The notes under the pieces: generated by a model
Databases searched by the model: none
The model's input: only the letters and a program-made list of their open reading frames with translations
What the model was told of the DNA's origin: nothing
Shown here: piece after piece, positions 37,207 to 46,225 of the stretch
Position numbering within the stretch: position 1 is the first letter of the stretch
How the letters are laid out: each line of letters begins with the position of its first letter
Translations under genes and position numbers: made by a program
DNA from: DATFVJ01 sp963820395
GTDB lineage: Bacteria; Actinomycetota; Actinomycetes; Streptosporangiales; Streptosporangiaceae
DNA: 64,000 bases
Assembly (NCBI GenBank): GCA_963820395.1
Contig: CAWGAE010000015.1
Span: forward strand, 310,001-374,000
Reading direction: 5' to 3'

Positions 37207-38271
37207 ATGGAGCAGCGTCGGCTCGGGGCGACGGGCCTGCGGGTCTCGCAGCTCGGCCTGGGCACGATGATGTGGGGCCGCGACACGGGTGAAGACGACG
37301 CGGCCGCACAGCTTGTCGCGTTCGCCGACGCTGGCGGGACCCTGATCGACACGGCAGGCTCCTACGCGGGCGGCGAGGCCGAGCTGATCATTGGCCGGCT
37401 GCTCCGCGACGTTGTGCCCCGGTCGCATGTCGTCGTCGCGACGAAGACATGCATAGCCGGCAGAGCGGGCGGACCAGGTGGCCAGGCCGGCCCCGACGAC
37501 CGGGAGGGCGGCCTGGGCCACGACGGCGGCCCGGCATACAAAGGCGGCCTGGCATACAACGGTGGGCCGGGGGCCAGCTCGGACGCCTCACGGCGGAGCC
37601 TGCTCGCCGCCCTCGACGCCTCGCTGCGCCGGCTTGGCGTCGATCACGTGGATCTGTGGCAAATAGACGCCTGGGATCCGTCGACCCCGCTCGAGGAAAC
37701 GCTGTCCGCCGTCGACAACGCCGTGTCCGCTGGCCGTGCGAGATACGCGGGGGTTTCCAATTACGCTGGCTGGCAGCTGGCGCGTGGCGCGACCTGGCAG
37801 CAGGCCTGGCCGGGCCGCACACCCATCTCCTCGGTGCAGGTCGAGTACTCGCTGCTTGCCCGCGACGTAGAGCACGAGGTGCTGCCTGCAGCGGCCGACC
37901 GTGGCGTCGGCGTGCTCTGCTGGTCGCCGCTCGGCCGTGGTGTGCTCACCGGCAAGTACCGCACGGGTCTGCCAGCGGATTCGCGAGCAGCGACGCCGCA
38001 CTTCGGCTGGTTCGTGCGGCCCTACCTAAACGAACGGTGCCGCGCCATTGTGGAGGCGGTGAGCACGGCAGCCGACGGTCTCGGTGTTTCGCCGCTCGCG
38101 GTGGCCTTGAGCTGGGTCGTTGCCCGGCCTGCCGTCACCTCCGCGATCGTCGGTGCGCGCACCGCCGACCAGCTCACCGGCATCCTGCAGACCGTGGAGG
38201 TCGTGCTGCCGCCCGAGATCTCGGCTGCACTCGACGACGTTTCCGCGACAGGGCAGGCGGGCGGCGACTAG
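37207..38271 (+). CDS. Aldo-keto reductase with altered catalytic His and glycine-rich insertion
   Basis: A 354-residue (alpha/beta)8 oxidoreductase. LGLGTMMWG opens the fold; D48, Y53 and K80 of the catalytic tetrad are present. The fourth position, normally His in a QxH motif, reads WQIDAWD, so D154 replaces it. NADPH-binding GVSNYAGWQ, SPLGRGVLTGKY and a late SAIVGARTADQL are intact. Residues 83-128 are an inserted Gly-rich segment with GG-x-AY-x-GG repeats in a loop normally a few residues long. The activity may therefore differ from classic reductases. Confidence 0.85.
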   Translation: MEQRRLGATGLRVSQLGLGTMMWGRDTGEDDAAAQLVAFADAGGTLIDTAGSYAGGEAELIIGRLLRDVVPRSHVVVATKTCIAGRAGGPGGQAGPDDREGGLGHDGGPAYKGGLAYNGGPGASSDASRRSLLAALDASLRRLGVDHVDLWQIDAWDPSTPLEETLSAVDNAVSAGRARYAGVSNYAGWQLARGATWQQAWPGRTPISSVQVEYSLLARDVEHEVLPAAADRGVGVLCWSPLGRGVLTGKYRTGLPADSRAATPHFGWFVRPYLNERCRAIVEAVSTAADGLGVSPLAVALSWVVARPAVTSAIVGARTADQLTGILQTVEVVLPPEISAALDDVSATGQAGGD

Positions 38272-38290
38272 GCCAATGGCAGCGGCTGGT

Positions 38291-38346
38291 CCCCGACGAG
38301 GAAGGTGATCCGGCTAGTCCCCGACCCCGACGAGGAAGGTGATCCG
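38291..38346. repeat. Tandem duplication at the end of the FHA gene
   Basis: A 22-base sequence at 38291-38312 is repeated exactly at 38325-38346, period 34. The copies straddle the FHA stop codon (38314-38316), so the last codons of the gene exist twice. Confidence 0.85.
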
Positions 38347-38880
38347 ACCGAAGGTGAGCTGATCGCCCACTTGGACGGGCACCGGCGAGCTGATCCGCCA
38401 GCCATTGCGCCTGGTGCCATTCATCGAGCCGAGATCGCAAAGGAGCCAGTGGTCACCGACGCGGGTCAGGTCGGCGTGCCGCCGTGACACGGTGAGGTCA
38501 GGGATCACCAGATCGCATCCGGGCTCGCGGCCGATGGTGAACCTGGGTGACATGGCGCGGTCCAGCGGATCGCCCGGCAGCGCAACCGGCAGCGTGAACC
38601 GTGGCAGCCGTGGCGTCCGCCAGGCCGCCGTCAGCCGGGCTGAAAGCGCGGACGCGCGCGCTACGGCGTCGGTGAGCCGCCTGGTGAGCCGCCCTGGCGA
38701 CAAGTCGCAGAAGAGCGCGGCGAGCTCAGGGCGGCTGCGCGCACGAAGCGCGATGTCCATCCGCCGCACGAAGGTGTCATGTGACAGCTCACCCGCGGCG
38801 GACCGCTCGCGCAGTTCGGCGATCGCATGGTCACGATCGGAGTCAGACGCGCGTTCAGGAAACGGTGCCTGCGCCGTCAT
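38314..38880 (-). CDS. DUF1707 and FHA domain protein
   Basis: A 188-residue cytoplasmic protein. An N-terminal DUF1707 domain (DHAIAELRERSAAGELSHDTFVRRMDIALRARSRPELAALFCDL) is followed by a C-terminal FHA domain. GREPGCDLVIPDLTVSRRHADL and LGSMNGTRRNG hold the phosphothreonine-binding Arg, Ser, His and Asn. It probably reads Ser/Thr-kinase phosphorylation. The ATG at 38880 is chosen because DUF1707 starts just after it. Confidence 0.9.
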   Translation of the reverse strand: MTAQAPFPERASDSDRDHAIAELRERSAAGELSHDTFVRRMDIALRARSRPELAALFCDLSPGRLTRRLTDAVARASALSARLTAAWRTPRLPRFTLPVALPGDPLDRAMSPRFTIGREPGCDLVIPDLTVSRRHADLTRVGDHWLLCDLGSMNGTRRNGWRISSPVPVQVGDQLTFGRITFLVGVGD

Positions 38881-38941
38881 GGCCGAAGTATCGGTGCCCC
38901 GGCGCCAGTTGTCCACCCGCCCGGACGACCGACCGGATGCG

Positions 38942-39214
38942 CTATCCAGGCTGCCCCCTTGAAGCCCGGTAGCAGGCGCTGGCATCGGGGCGCCAGAGCA
39001 GGACGATCGCGCCGAGCCCGATGAGCCAGACCAAGGCGGTGAGGACCTTGTTCAACGGTTCGCCGGCCTGGGCAAAGCCCGCCACCGTATTCAGCGTGGA
39101 GACAGCGAAGAACACGCTCGACAGGATTCGCGCCCAGGGTTTGCCGCGCTTGCTGGCCCATGCCATCCACAGCCAAAGGGCGGCGCCGATCAGTCCGCTA
39201 GCCCGGCGGTGGGG
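38942..39214 (-). pseudogene. C-terminal fragment of a small membrane protein
   Basis: About 90 codons encode ASGLIGAALWLWMAWASKRGKPWARI followed by a second hydrophobic helix and a WRPDASACYRA tail, resembling the end of a common actinomycete four-helix membrane protein. The frame begins immediately after the fabI stop codon in the same frame, with no start codon until an internal ATG at 39166. The N-terminal part is missing, so it is a remnant. Confidence 0.6.
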
Positions 39215-39980
39215 CTATCCGCCGATCGCGTGGGCGCCACCGTCCACGTGCACAATCTCCCCGGTCGTGGCCGGGAACCAGTCGGAGAGCAGCGCCGCGC
39301 ATGCGCGGGCGGCCGGTTCGGGATTCGTGATGTCCCAGCCGAGTGGCGCGCGCTCACCCCACATTTGCTCGAACTGACCGAAACCGGGGATGCTTCTTGC
39401 CGCCATTGTGCGGATCGGCCCGGCCGCCACCAGATTCACCCGGATGCCCTTGTGCCCCAGGTCCTTGGCCAGGTACCTGGCGCACGACTCGAGCGCGGCC
39501 TTGGCCACACCCATCCAGTCGTACGCCGGCCACGCGCGGCTGGCGTCGAAGTCGAGGCCGACGATCGACCCGGCGCCCGTCATCAGCGGCAGCGCGGCGA
39601 CGGCGAGCGACTTCAGCGAATAGGCCGACACGTGTACCGCGGTCGCCACGTCCTCCCACGGCGCGCTGAGGAAGTTCCCGCCGAGCGCACCCTGGGGAGC
39701 GAACGCGACGGCGTGCACAAGGCCGTCGAGACCGTCCACGTACTGCCGACACACGCTCGGCGAGCGATGCGAGCTGCCCGGTGTCGGTCACGTCGAGCTC
39801 GATCACGGGCGCCGGCCGCGGCAACCGCCGGGCGATCCGCTCCACCAGGCTGAGGCGGCCGAAACCGGTGAGCACCACCGCGGCACCCTCGAGTTGCGCG
39901 ATGCGCGCGACATGAAACGCGATCGAGGAATCGGTCAGCACGCCGGTGACCAGGATCCGCCTACCGTCGAGGATGCCCAT
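39215..39980 (-). pseudogene. fabI: Enoyl-ACP reductase FabI/InhA-like, one frameshift
   Basis: A short-chain NADH-dependent enoyl-ACP reductase, the final step of the FAS-II cycle. RRILVTGVLTDSSIAFHVAR is the nucleotide-binding N-terminus. VHAVAFAPQ, the active-site region DWMGVAKAALES and IRVNLVAAGPIRTMAA follow. The two halves join if one base is removed near 39752, between SLAERV and RQYVDGLDGLVHAV. No other damage is seen, so a sequence error is plausible. Start and fabG stop overlap by one base, giving a fabG-fabI operon like mycobacterial mabA-inhA. Confidence 0.85.
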
Positions 39981-40702
39981 CAGTGGCCCATTCCCATGCC
40001 GCCGTCCACCGGTATGACCGCGCCGGTGACGTAGGCCCCAGCCGGTCCGGCGAGGAACTCCACCACGCCGGCCACCTCGTCGGGCGCGGCGTACCGCCCG
40101 AGCGGGATGTTCTTCAAGATCTCGGCCTTTCTCTCCGCGGGCAGCGCCGCGGTCATGTCGGTTTCGACGAACCCTGCGGCGACGACATTCACCGTGATGT
40201 TCCGCGAACCTAGCTCCCGGGTGAGCGACCGCGCCAGCCCTACCAGGCCGGCTTTGGACGCCGCGTAGTTGGCCTGCCCGCCAGAGCCGAGCATGCCGAC
40301 CACCGACGAGATCAGGATGATGCGGCCGCGGCGCATCCTGATCATCCGCCGCGCGGCACGCTTGGCCACCCGGAAGGCCCCGGTCAGGTTGGTATCGAGT
40401 ACCCCGCGGAAATCATCCTCGCTCATCAGTACGAGCAGGTTGTCGCGGGTGACACCAGCATTGGCGACGAGTACCTCGACCGGGCCCTGTGCCTCCTCCA
40501 CCGCGGCGAAGGCCGCTTCGACGGCCGCGGTGTCGGTTACATCGCATCGAACCACCGACAGTTCGGCAGCGCCTTCAGCGCCTGCTGCGGGCTCACCGGA
40601 CCTCGATGTCACGGTTACCGCGTCGCCAGCCGCCGCAAGCCGCCGGGCAATTGCGAGCCCGATGCCGCGATTCCCGCCGGTGACTAGGACAGACCGGCTC
40701 AT
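39980..40702 (-). CDS. fabG: 3-oxoacyl-ACP reductase FabG
   Basis: A 240-residue SDR enzyme that reduces beta-ketoacyl-ACP with NADPH. TGGNRGIG is the cofactor loop; NAG, the Ser in ISSVVG, and YAASK give the catalytic Asn-Ser-Tyr-Lys set. The C-terminus GAVIPVDGGMGMGH is typical of MabA/FabG1. Its order with fabI and downstream context support a FAS-II role. Confidence 0.95.
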   Translation of the reverse strand: MSRSVLVTGGNRGIGLAIARRLAAAGDAVTVTSRSGEPAAGAEGAAELSVVRCDVTDTAAVEAAFAAVEEAQGPVEVLVANAGVTRDNLLVLMSEDDFRGVLDTNLTGAFRVAKRAARRMIRMRRGRIILISSVVGMLGSGGQANYAASKAGLVGLARSLTRELGSRNITVNVVAAGFVETDMTAALPAERKAEILKNIPLGRYAAPDEVAGVVEFLAGPAGAYVTGAVIPVDGGMGMGH

Positions 40703-40765
40703 CTCATCGCCTCCCAGTTGACCCGATCATCGTGGGGAGATTACCGGCTGGGCAGGCCGGCGCGC

Positions 40766-42389
40766 ATGTCCGGTAGGTTTCCTATCGTGGTCGACAACCG
40801 CGCTGGATCGCCCGGCTCGCCCGGTGGGGCACCGCTGTCCCCGGGCGACTCCGCCGGGCCCCTGACGGCCCGGAACCTCCCGCCGCCGCAGCAGGCGATC
40901 GATCCGGAGTTCACCGCGCTCCCGCTGCACCACCTGGCCGACGCGGCGCTGCAGCAGGCCCGCGACCTCGGCGCAGAGCATGCCGACTTCCGGCTGGAAC
41001 GGGTCCGCGCACAGTACGTGGCGCTTTCCGATAACCACCTCGAGACCCTGTTTGACGCCGATGAACTTGGCCTCGCAGTACGCGTCATCTGCGATGGCAC
41101 CTGGGGTTTCGCCGCGTCCGCCGACCTCACTCCCGAAGCGGCGGCGCGGGCGGCGGCGCAAGCGGTCGACGTCGCGAAGGTCTCGGCCGCGATCAACAGA
41201 GAACGAATCGAACTTGCGGACGAGCCCGCGTACGGAGAGGTGACGTGGATCTCGTCTTACCTGACGGACCCGTTCGAGATCAGCGTCCCCGGCAAGGTCG
41301 CGCTGCTGCGCGAGTGGGGCGCGGGACTTCTCGCGGACAAGCGTGTGGATCATGTCGACATCCGGCTCGAGCAGGTCAAGGAGTGCAAGTTCTACTGCGA
41401 CGGCGTCACCACTACGTCGCAGCAGCGGGTCCGGCTGCATCCGGTCGTCACCGCCGTCGCGGTGGACGGACAGTCTGGCAGGTTCGACACGATGCGCACC
41501 AACGGCCCGCCCGCCGGGCGCGGATATGAGTACCTGACGGGTACCGGCTGGGACTTCGCGGCCGAAATCGCCGAACTCCCCGAACTGCTCGCCGCCAAGC
41601 TCGCCGCCCCTTCGGTCCAGGCTGGCGCCTACGACCTTGTGATTCACCCCTCGAATCTGTGGCTCGCCATCCACGAGTCGATCGGTCACGCGACCGAACT
41701 CGACCGCGCCCTCGGCTACGAGGCCGCGTACGCGGGCACGTCGTTCGCCACCCCGGACAAGCTCGGGAGCCTGCGGTACGGGTCGCCGCTCATGCATGTC
41801 ACCGGCGACCGGACCGCCGAGCACGGGCTCGCCACCGTCGGCTTCGACGATGAGGGCGTGGCGGCCCAGACGTGGGACATCATCTCTGCCGGGATCTTCA
41901 CGGGCTACCAGCTCGATCGCCGGATGGCGAGAATGAACGGCTTTCGGGCGGTCCAACGGCTGCGCGTTCGGCGACTCACCGTCGCACATGCCACTGCAGC
42001 GGATGGCCAACGTCTCGCTGCGGGCGGATCCGGGCGGCCCGTCCACCGAGGGCCTGATCGCAGGCATCGAACGCGGCATCTACATTGTCGGAGACAACAG
42101 CTGGTCCATCGACATGCAGCGGTACAACTTCCAGTTCACCGGCCAGCGCTTCTACAAGATCGAGAACGGCCGGCTGGCCGGTCAGCTCCGCGATGTCGCC
42201 TATCAGGCCACGACCACGGACTTCTGGAACAGCATGGAAGCGGTCGGCGGGCCGGACACCTACCTGCTGTGCGGCGCGTTCAACTGCGGCAAGGGCCAGC
42301 CAGGCCAGGTCGCACCGGTCAGCCACGGCTGCCCGGCCGTCGTGATGCGCGGAGTGCGGATCCTGAACACGCTGGAAGAGGCAGGATGA
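40766..42389 (+). pseudogene. tldD: Metalloprotease TldD, one frameshift
   Basis: The TldD half of the TldD/TldE protease, which in other bacteria cleaves unfolded peptides and RiPP precursors. HESIGHATELD supplies the HExxxH-type zinc motif. After MARMNGF the frame is lost; removing one T at about 41943 restores GRSNGCAFGDSPSHMPLQRMANVSL and the C-terminus to the stop at 42387. The unshifted frame stays open all the way into tldE, so a 1042-codon composite frame exists. The first ATG in good context is 40766. Confidence 0.88.
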
Positions 42390-43846
42390 CCCCGCAGGAG
42401 AGGGTGGAGCGGGCGCTCGCAGCGGCCCGTACCGGTGGCTGCGTCGTGATCGCCGACGAGAGCAGCGACGCCAACCTGCGCTGGGCGGGCAACACGCTGA
42501 CCACGAACGGGATCACGCGGTCACGCAGGCTGACGGTGATCGCGATTGAGCACCGCGCTGACGGCATGGCCGTCGGCGTTGTGTCGAGGACCGGGGTCCG
42601 CGATGACCAGCTCACCGAGGTTGTGCGGGCCGCCGAGCAGGCGGCAGGCGAGAACTCGATCGCCGAGGATGCGCAGCCGCTGATCGAACCTTCCACGCGG
42701 CAGCCGTCAGGGGACTGGGGCGAGCCGGTGCCGGAGACCGAGATCGGCGTCTTCGCCGGTTTCGCCGCGGCCCTAGGCGAGGCGTTCGCCATGGCGGACG
42801 CGAGCGGCAGGAAGCTGTACGGCTTCGCTGAGCACAAGCTGCGCTGCACCTTCCTCGGTACTTCCAGCGGCCTGCGGCTCCGCCACGACCAGCCGGGCGG
42901 CCGGGTGGAGCTGAACGCCAAGTCCGCCGATCTTGAGCGCTCCGCGTGGGCGGGAACGGGAACCCGCGACTTCAGCGACGTGGACGTCGTCGGCCTCGAT
43001 GCCGGGCTCACGCAGCGCCTTGACTGGGCTAAGCGCCGCGTCTCACTTCCCGCGGGCAGGTACGAGACGCTGCTCACCCCCACCGCCATCGCGGACCTGA
43101 TGATCTTCACCTACCGGGCGGCCGGGGCCAAGGACGCACTGGACGGCCGGACCGTGTTCAGCAAGCCGGGCGGCGGCACGAGGGTTGGTGAGCGAATCGC
43201 CGCCCTTCCCGTGACGCTGCGCAGCGATCCAGCCGCGCCCGGAATCGAGTGCACGCCCTTCGTTGTCGCCCACGCGTCATCGCGTGACTCTTCGGTGTTC
43301 GACAACGGGCTGCCACTCGCGCCCACTGAGTGGATCAAAGACGGGAAGCTGAACGGGCTCGTCCAGACGCGGCACTCCGGCGAGCTGACCGGCCTGCCGG
43401 TCACACCGGCCATCGACAACCTGATCTTCGAGGCCGCTGGCGGCGCCACCGCCCCAGCCCCCGGCGCCACCGCCGCAGCCCCTGATGCCGCAGCCCCTGA
43501 TGCCGCAGCCCCTGGTGGCCCAGACCTTGACGAGATGATCGCGAATACCTGCAGCGGCCTGCTCGTCAACTGCCTGTGGTACATCCGCGAAGTCGACCCG
43601 CAGACGCTGCTCGTCACCGGGCTCACCAGGGATGGGCTCTATCTGGTGGAAAACGGCGAGGTGACCGGGGCGGTCAACAACTTCAGGTTCAATGAATCGC
43701 CGGTCGGCATGCTCGATCGCCTGGCGGAGATGGGCCGCACGAGGCCCTGCCTGCCGCGTGAGTGGAGCGACTACTTTCCAAGGGTCGCGGCGCCACCGGT
43801 GCGGGTCGAGGGATTCAACATGTCGTCGGTGAGCAAGGCGAGCTAG
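42386..43846 (+). CDS. tldE: TldE/PmbA metalloprotease-like subunit
   Basis: A 486-residue TldE partner, which lacks its own zinc motif and supports TldD. ATG 42386 overlaps the tldD stop (ATGA). KRRVSLPAGRYETLLTPTAIADL, GLPLAPTEWIKDGKLNGLVQTRHS and NFRFNESPVGMLDRL are family blocks. An Ala/Pro-rich stretch at 43438-43520 (repeated DAAAP) interrupts a loop before DLDEMIANTCSGLLVNCLWYIRE, another local repeat expansion. Confidence 0.93.
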   Translation: MTPQERVERALAAARTGGCVVIADESSDANLRWAGNTLTTNGITRSRRLTVIAIEHRADGMAVGVVSRTGVRDDQLTEVVRAAEQAAGENSIAEDAQPLIEPSTRQPSGDWGEPVPETEIGVFAGFAAALGEAFAMADASGRKLYGFAEHKLRCTFLGTSSGLRLRHDQPGGRVELNAKSADLERSAWAGTGTRDFSDVDVVGLDAGLTQRLDWAKRRVSLPAGRYETLLTPTAIADLMIFTYRAAGAKDALDGRTVFSKPGGGTRVGERIAALPVTLRSDPAAPGIECTPFVVAHASSRDSSVFDNGLPLAPTEWIKDGKLNGLVQTRHSGELTGLPVTPAIDNLIFEAAGGATAPAPGATAAAPDAAAPDAAAPGGPDLDEMIANTCSGLLVNCLWYIREVDPQTLLVTGLTRDGLYLVENGEVTGAVNNFRFNESPVGMLDRLAEMGRTRPCLPREWSDYFPRVAAPPVRVEGFNMSSVSKAS

Positions 43847-43886
43847 CCACCCGGAGCCGCGGTGGCGTGTCCACCGCGCCACCCGG

Positions 43887-43932
43887 TGGATGGCACGCCG
43901 TACGGGTCGGAGCCCGTAGGAAGTGCCATCCA
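43887..43932. terminator. Nested hairpin after tldE
   Basis: TGGATGGCAC (43887-43896) pairs with GTGCCATCCA (43923-43932), enclosing a second hairpin TACGGG/CCCGTA (43901-43906/43913-43918). It lies 40 bp after tldE and before the convergent dodecin gene, consistent with a bidirectional terminator. Confidence 0.55.
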
Positions 43933-44058
43933 TCGGGTCCGGACCCGCGGCCCTACCGGGTGTCACTGCGGCCGGGGCGGGCCTGCGCGCCCCGCCGGTA
44001 GTGGAACGCCATCCGGCCAGGATCACCCGCTCCACCCGCCACTGCCCTTTCCGGCTGG

Positions 44059-44115
44059 TTCATGATCGTGGCGCGTAGCACCTCATGTGTGCGGATCTTG
44101 CACCACGATCATGAA
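44059..44115. repeat. 13-bp perfect inverted repeat downstream of the dodecin gene
   Basis: TTCATGATCGTGG (44059-44071) and CCACGATCATGAA (44103-44115) are perfect inverted arms with a 31-base spacer, ending 26 bp before the dodecin stop. A shorter TTCATGAT/ATCATGAA hairpin lies at 6469-6526, so the arms may belong to a dispersed repeat. Confidence 0.6.
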
Positions 44116-44140
44116 TCGACCCACAGACCCGGCCGGCCGC

Positions 44141-44353
44141 TCAGGCGTCCTCGAGCCGGAATCCCACCTTCATCGAGACCTGGTAATGGGCGACCTCACC
44201 GTTTTCGATCTGGCCCCGGACCTCGACCACCTCGAACCAATCGAGGTGCCGGAGCGTCTCGCCCGCGCGGCGCAGCCCGTTGTTCACCGCCTGCTCCACG
44301 CTTTCGGGTGAGGTTCCAACGATCTCGGTCACCCGATACGTTCGGTCTGGCAT
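44141..44353 (-). CDS. Dodecin family flavin-binding protein
   Basis: A 70-residue protein that forms dodecameric shells storing flavin. YRVTEIVGTSPESVEQAVNNGLRRA, HLDWFEVVEVRGQIENGEVAHYQVSMKVGF cover the whole fold, including the Trp that stacks on flavin. The ATG at 44353 has GGAGG about five bases upstream. Confidence 0.93.
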   Translation of the reverse strand: MPDRTYRVTEIVGTSPESVEQAVNNGLRRAGETLRHLDWFEVVEVRGQIENGEVAHYQVSMKVGFRLEDA

Positions 44354-44477
44354 GCTTCCTCCCTAACGTGGCTGATCTTAGTCCGCCGTAGCCATAGCGT
44401 GCGGCATACCGGCGCGCACAATCTTGCCCCGGGCGTGCTCGGTTTCCACAAGCCGGGACCGGGCATAGCGTGGAACA

Positions 44478-45110
44478 GTGAAGTTTGTCCTGCCCAGGCG
44501 ACGCAGGCGCGATGTCTACACGGTCACCGACGCGCAGCGGCCCATGTCCGAGGATATTTCCTACCGGCAGAGGCGCTATCTGATCTCGATGGGGATCCGT
44601 GTGGTCGCGTTCTTGCTCGCGGTGTTCTTGTTCCACGGCATCTGGCGGTTCATCGCCGCAGCCATCGCGCTCGTCGTACCCTACTTCGCTGTTGTGTTCG
44701 CCAACGGCGGACGCGAGCCAAACAACGCCTCGGCGTTCGATTCATTCGAGTCGAACCTGCCGGAGCTCCATAATCTGGCGGGCGAACCACCGGCGACGGG
44801 AGGCGGCACCGCACCTGACCAGAACAGCACGGGCGCCGCCGCGGACAGCCTGGCGGGCGACAGCCCGGCGGGAGACAGCCCGGCGGGAGACAGCCCGGCG
44901 GGAGACAGCCCGGCGGGAGACAGGACCGGACGGGACAGCGCCGCCGCGGACGGCACCGGGTGGAACGGCACGGGAGGGGACAGCGCCGCCGCTGACCGCA
45001 CCGTACGAGGTAGCGGTGGCGGAGCTTGGGGTGTGTCCCAGCAGGAGAGTCCAGGCCGGCGCGAGGGCGCGGCATTTCTGTCCGCCGGGCAAGCCGATAC
45101 TCGCTCCTAG
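44478..45110 (+). CDS. DUF3099 family membrane protein with AGDSP repeat tail
   Basis: A 210-residue protein. VTDAQRPMSEDISYRQRRYLISMGIRVV followed by two transmembrane helices is the DUF3099 domain (about 15-75). The rest is a low-complexity tail with four tandem AGDSP units (15-bp repeats around 44848-44922). GTG 44478 is used. Location next to the fab/tld block is shared with Streptomyces. An intrinsic terminator follows at 45329. Function unknown. Confidence 0.85.
   Translation: MKFVLPRRRRRDVYTVTDAQRPMSEDISYRQRRYLISMGIRVVAFLLAVFLFHGIWRFIAAAIALVVPYFAVVFANGGREPNNASAFDSFESNLPELHNLAGEPPATGGGTAPDQNSTGAAADSLAGDSPAGDSPAGDSPAGDSPAGDRTGRDSAAADGTGWNGTGGDSAAADRTVRGSGGGAWGVSQQESPGRREGAAFLSAGQADTRS
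44848..44922 (+). repeat. 15-bp tandem repeat within DUF3099 gene
   Basis: Four to five copies of GCGGGAGACAGCCCG-type units encode AGDSP. Units are multiples of three, so frame is kept. Confidence 0.8.
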
Positions 45111-45261
45111 ACCCATTTCAGTAGGGTAATTACAACGTAGACTTTCAAAAGGTGGCCGTGGAGACGAGACGCCAGCAGACGACTCAGGGTGGCATCGCCA
45201 AGTCGGCCGGCAGTCAGGTCTTGACGTACAAGGGGGGGGGTCGGTGTAGCATTAATTCCGG

Positions 45262-45372
45262 TGCTCCGGTCCCCCGTCGGAGCATCGGTGCCGGCGTTCC
45301 GGGCCCCCGTCGGAACGCCGATGATCGCGGGCCGGGTGGTTTGCCCCCGTAGCCACCCGGCCCGCCCTTTTT
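45262..45372 (+). terminator. Three-hairpin cluster with intrinsic terminator
   Basis: TGCTCCG/CGGAGCA (45262-45268/45278-45284) and GGCGTTCCG/CGGAACGCC (45293-45301/45311-45319) are followed by an 11-bp stem GGGCCGGGTGG/CCACCCGGCCC (45329-45339/45353-45363), then GCCCTTTTTC. The last is a classical intrinsic terminator in the plus direction, fitting the DUF3099 gene. Confidence 0.75.
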
Positions 45373-45382
45373 CGCTGCTTGC

Positions 45383-45466
45383 CGGACCCCGCCCCGTTGG
45401 CTCCTTGTCGGACCCCGCCCCGTTGGCTCCTTGTCGGACCCCGCCCCGTTGGCTCCTTGTCGGACC
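45383..45466. repeat. 26-bp tandem repeat at the end of the ABC ATPase gene
   Basis: Three perfect 26-bp units at 45383, 45409 and 45435, starting CGGACCCCGCCCCG, are followed by a partial unit. The period is not a multiple of three, so each unit changes frame. Further GC-rich GGTCGGAGCCACCC-type repeats extend to about 45555. Confidence 0.9.
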
Positions 45467-46225
45467 TTGGGCCGCTCGGTCCGTAATCACTCGGTCCGGG
45501 GCTCCCCCGGTCGGAGCCACCCGGTCCCCCGGTCGGGAGCCCCCCGGTCCGGAGCCACTGCCAGATCGACGAGCGGGTCTGCGGGTCGAGGCCGACCGTC
45601 GGCTCGTCGAGGAAAAGCACGTAAGGCGCGTTCAGCAGGCCGCGCGCGATCTCAAGGCGGCGCTGCATCCCGCCCGAGTAGGTGCTTACCAGGCTGTCGC
45701 GCCGGTCCCACAGCCCGACCATGTCGAGCACCTGCCGCATCCGCGGCCCCACCGCGGCCTTGGGAACGGAATACAGGTCGGCGTGGAAGCGCAGGTTCTG
45801 CGCTGCGGTGAGATAGCTGTCGAGGGTGGTGTCCTGGAACACCAGGCCGATATTTCGGCGCACCTCGTCTCGTTCCCCCACCACGTCGTACCCAGCGACC
45901 CGGGCAGAGCCCGACGTCGGCCTGGCCAGCGTGCACAAGATCTTGATCGTCGTGGTCTTGCCCGCGCCATTCGGCCCGAGGAAGCCGAACGTCTCACCCG
46001 CGGCCACCTCGAAATCGATCCCGCGCACCGCCTCGACTTCGCCGTAACTCTTGCTCAGCCCCGAAACCGACACCACGATGCGGCCACCCACATGTGGCGG
46101 GTCGCCGACCTCGGTGGCCGTGGTTCCCGGTCTGTCGTCCGAGTCAAGCGTCACCCGCCGGACCTCCTTGCCTGGTCGCCCCGTCTGCCCGTTACCAGCC
46201 ACAGGCCGTCACCGGATGAGCCGGA

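Larger units (their letters stand above)
45252..46154 (-). pseudogene. DrrA-like ABC transporter ATPase truncated by repeats
   Basis: A drug-export-type ATPase (DrrA/CcmA-like). GPNGAGKTT (Walker A), YSGGMQRRLEIARGL (signature) and VLFLDEPTVGLDP (Walker B/D-loop) are intact up to RSSIWQWL near 45555. The H-loop (normally TTHYLEEA-like) and the C-terminal part are absent. Instead the frame runs into GC-rich tandem repeats and a terminator. No permease gene follows. GTG 46154 is the probable start because GGAGG lies eight bases upstream. The upstream PadR gene is probably cotranscribed. Confidence 0.8.

Noticed and set aside
45262..45372. Coding sequence for the end of the ABC ATPase
   Set aside because: The frame crosses three hairpins and an intrinsic terminator and lacks the H-loop, so it is not a natural C-terminus.
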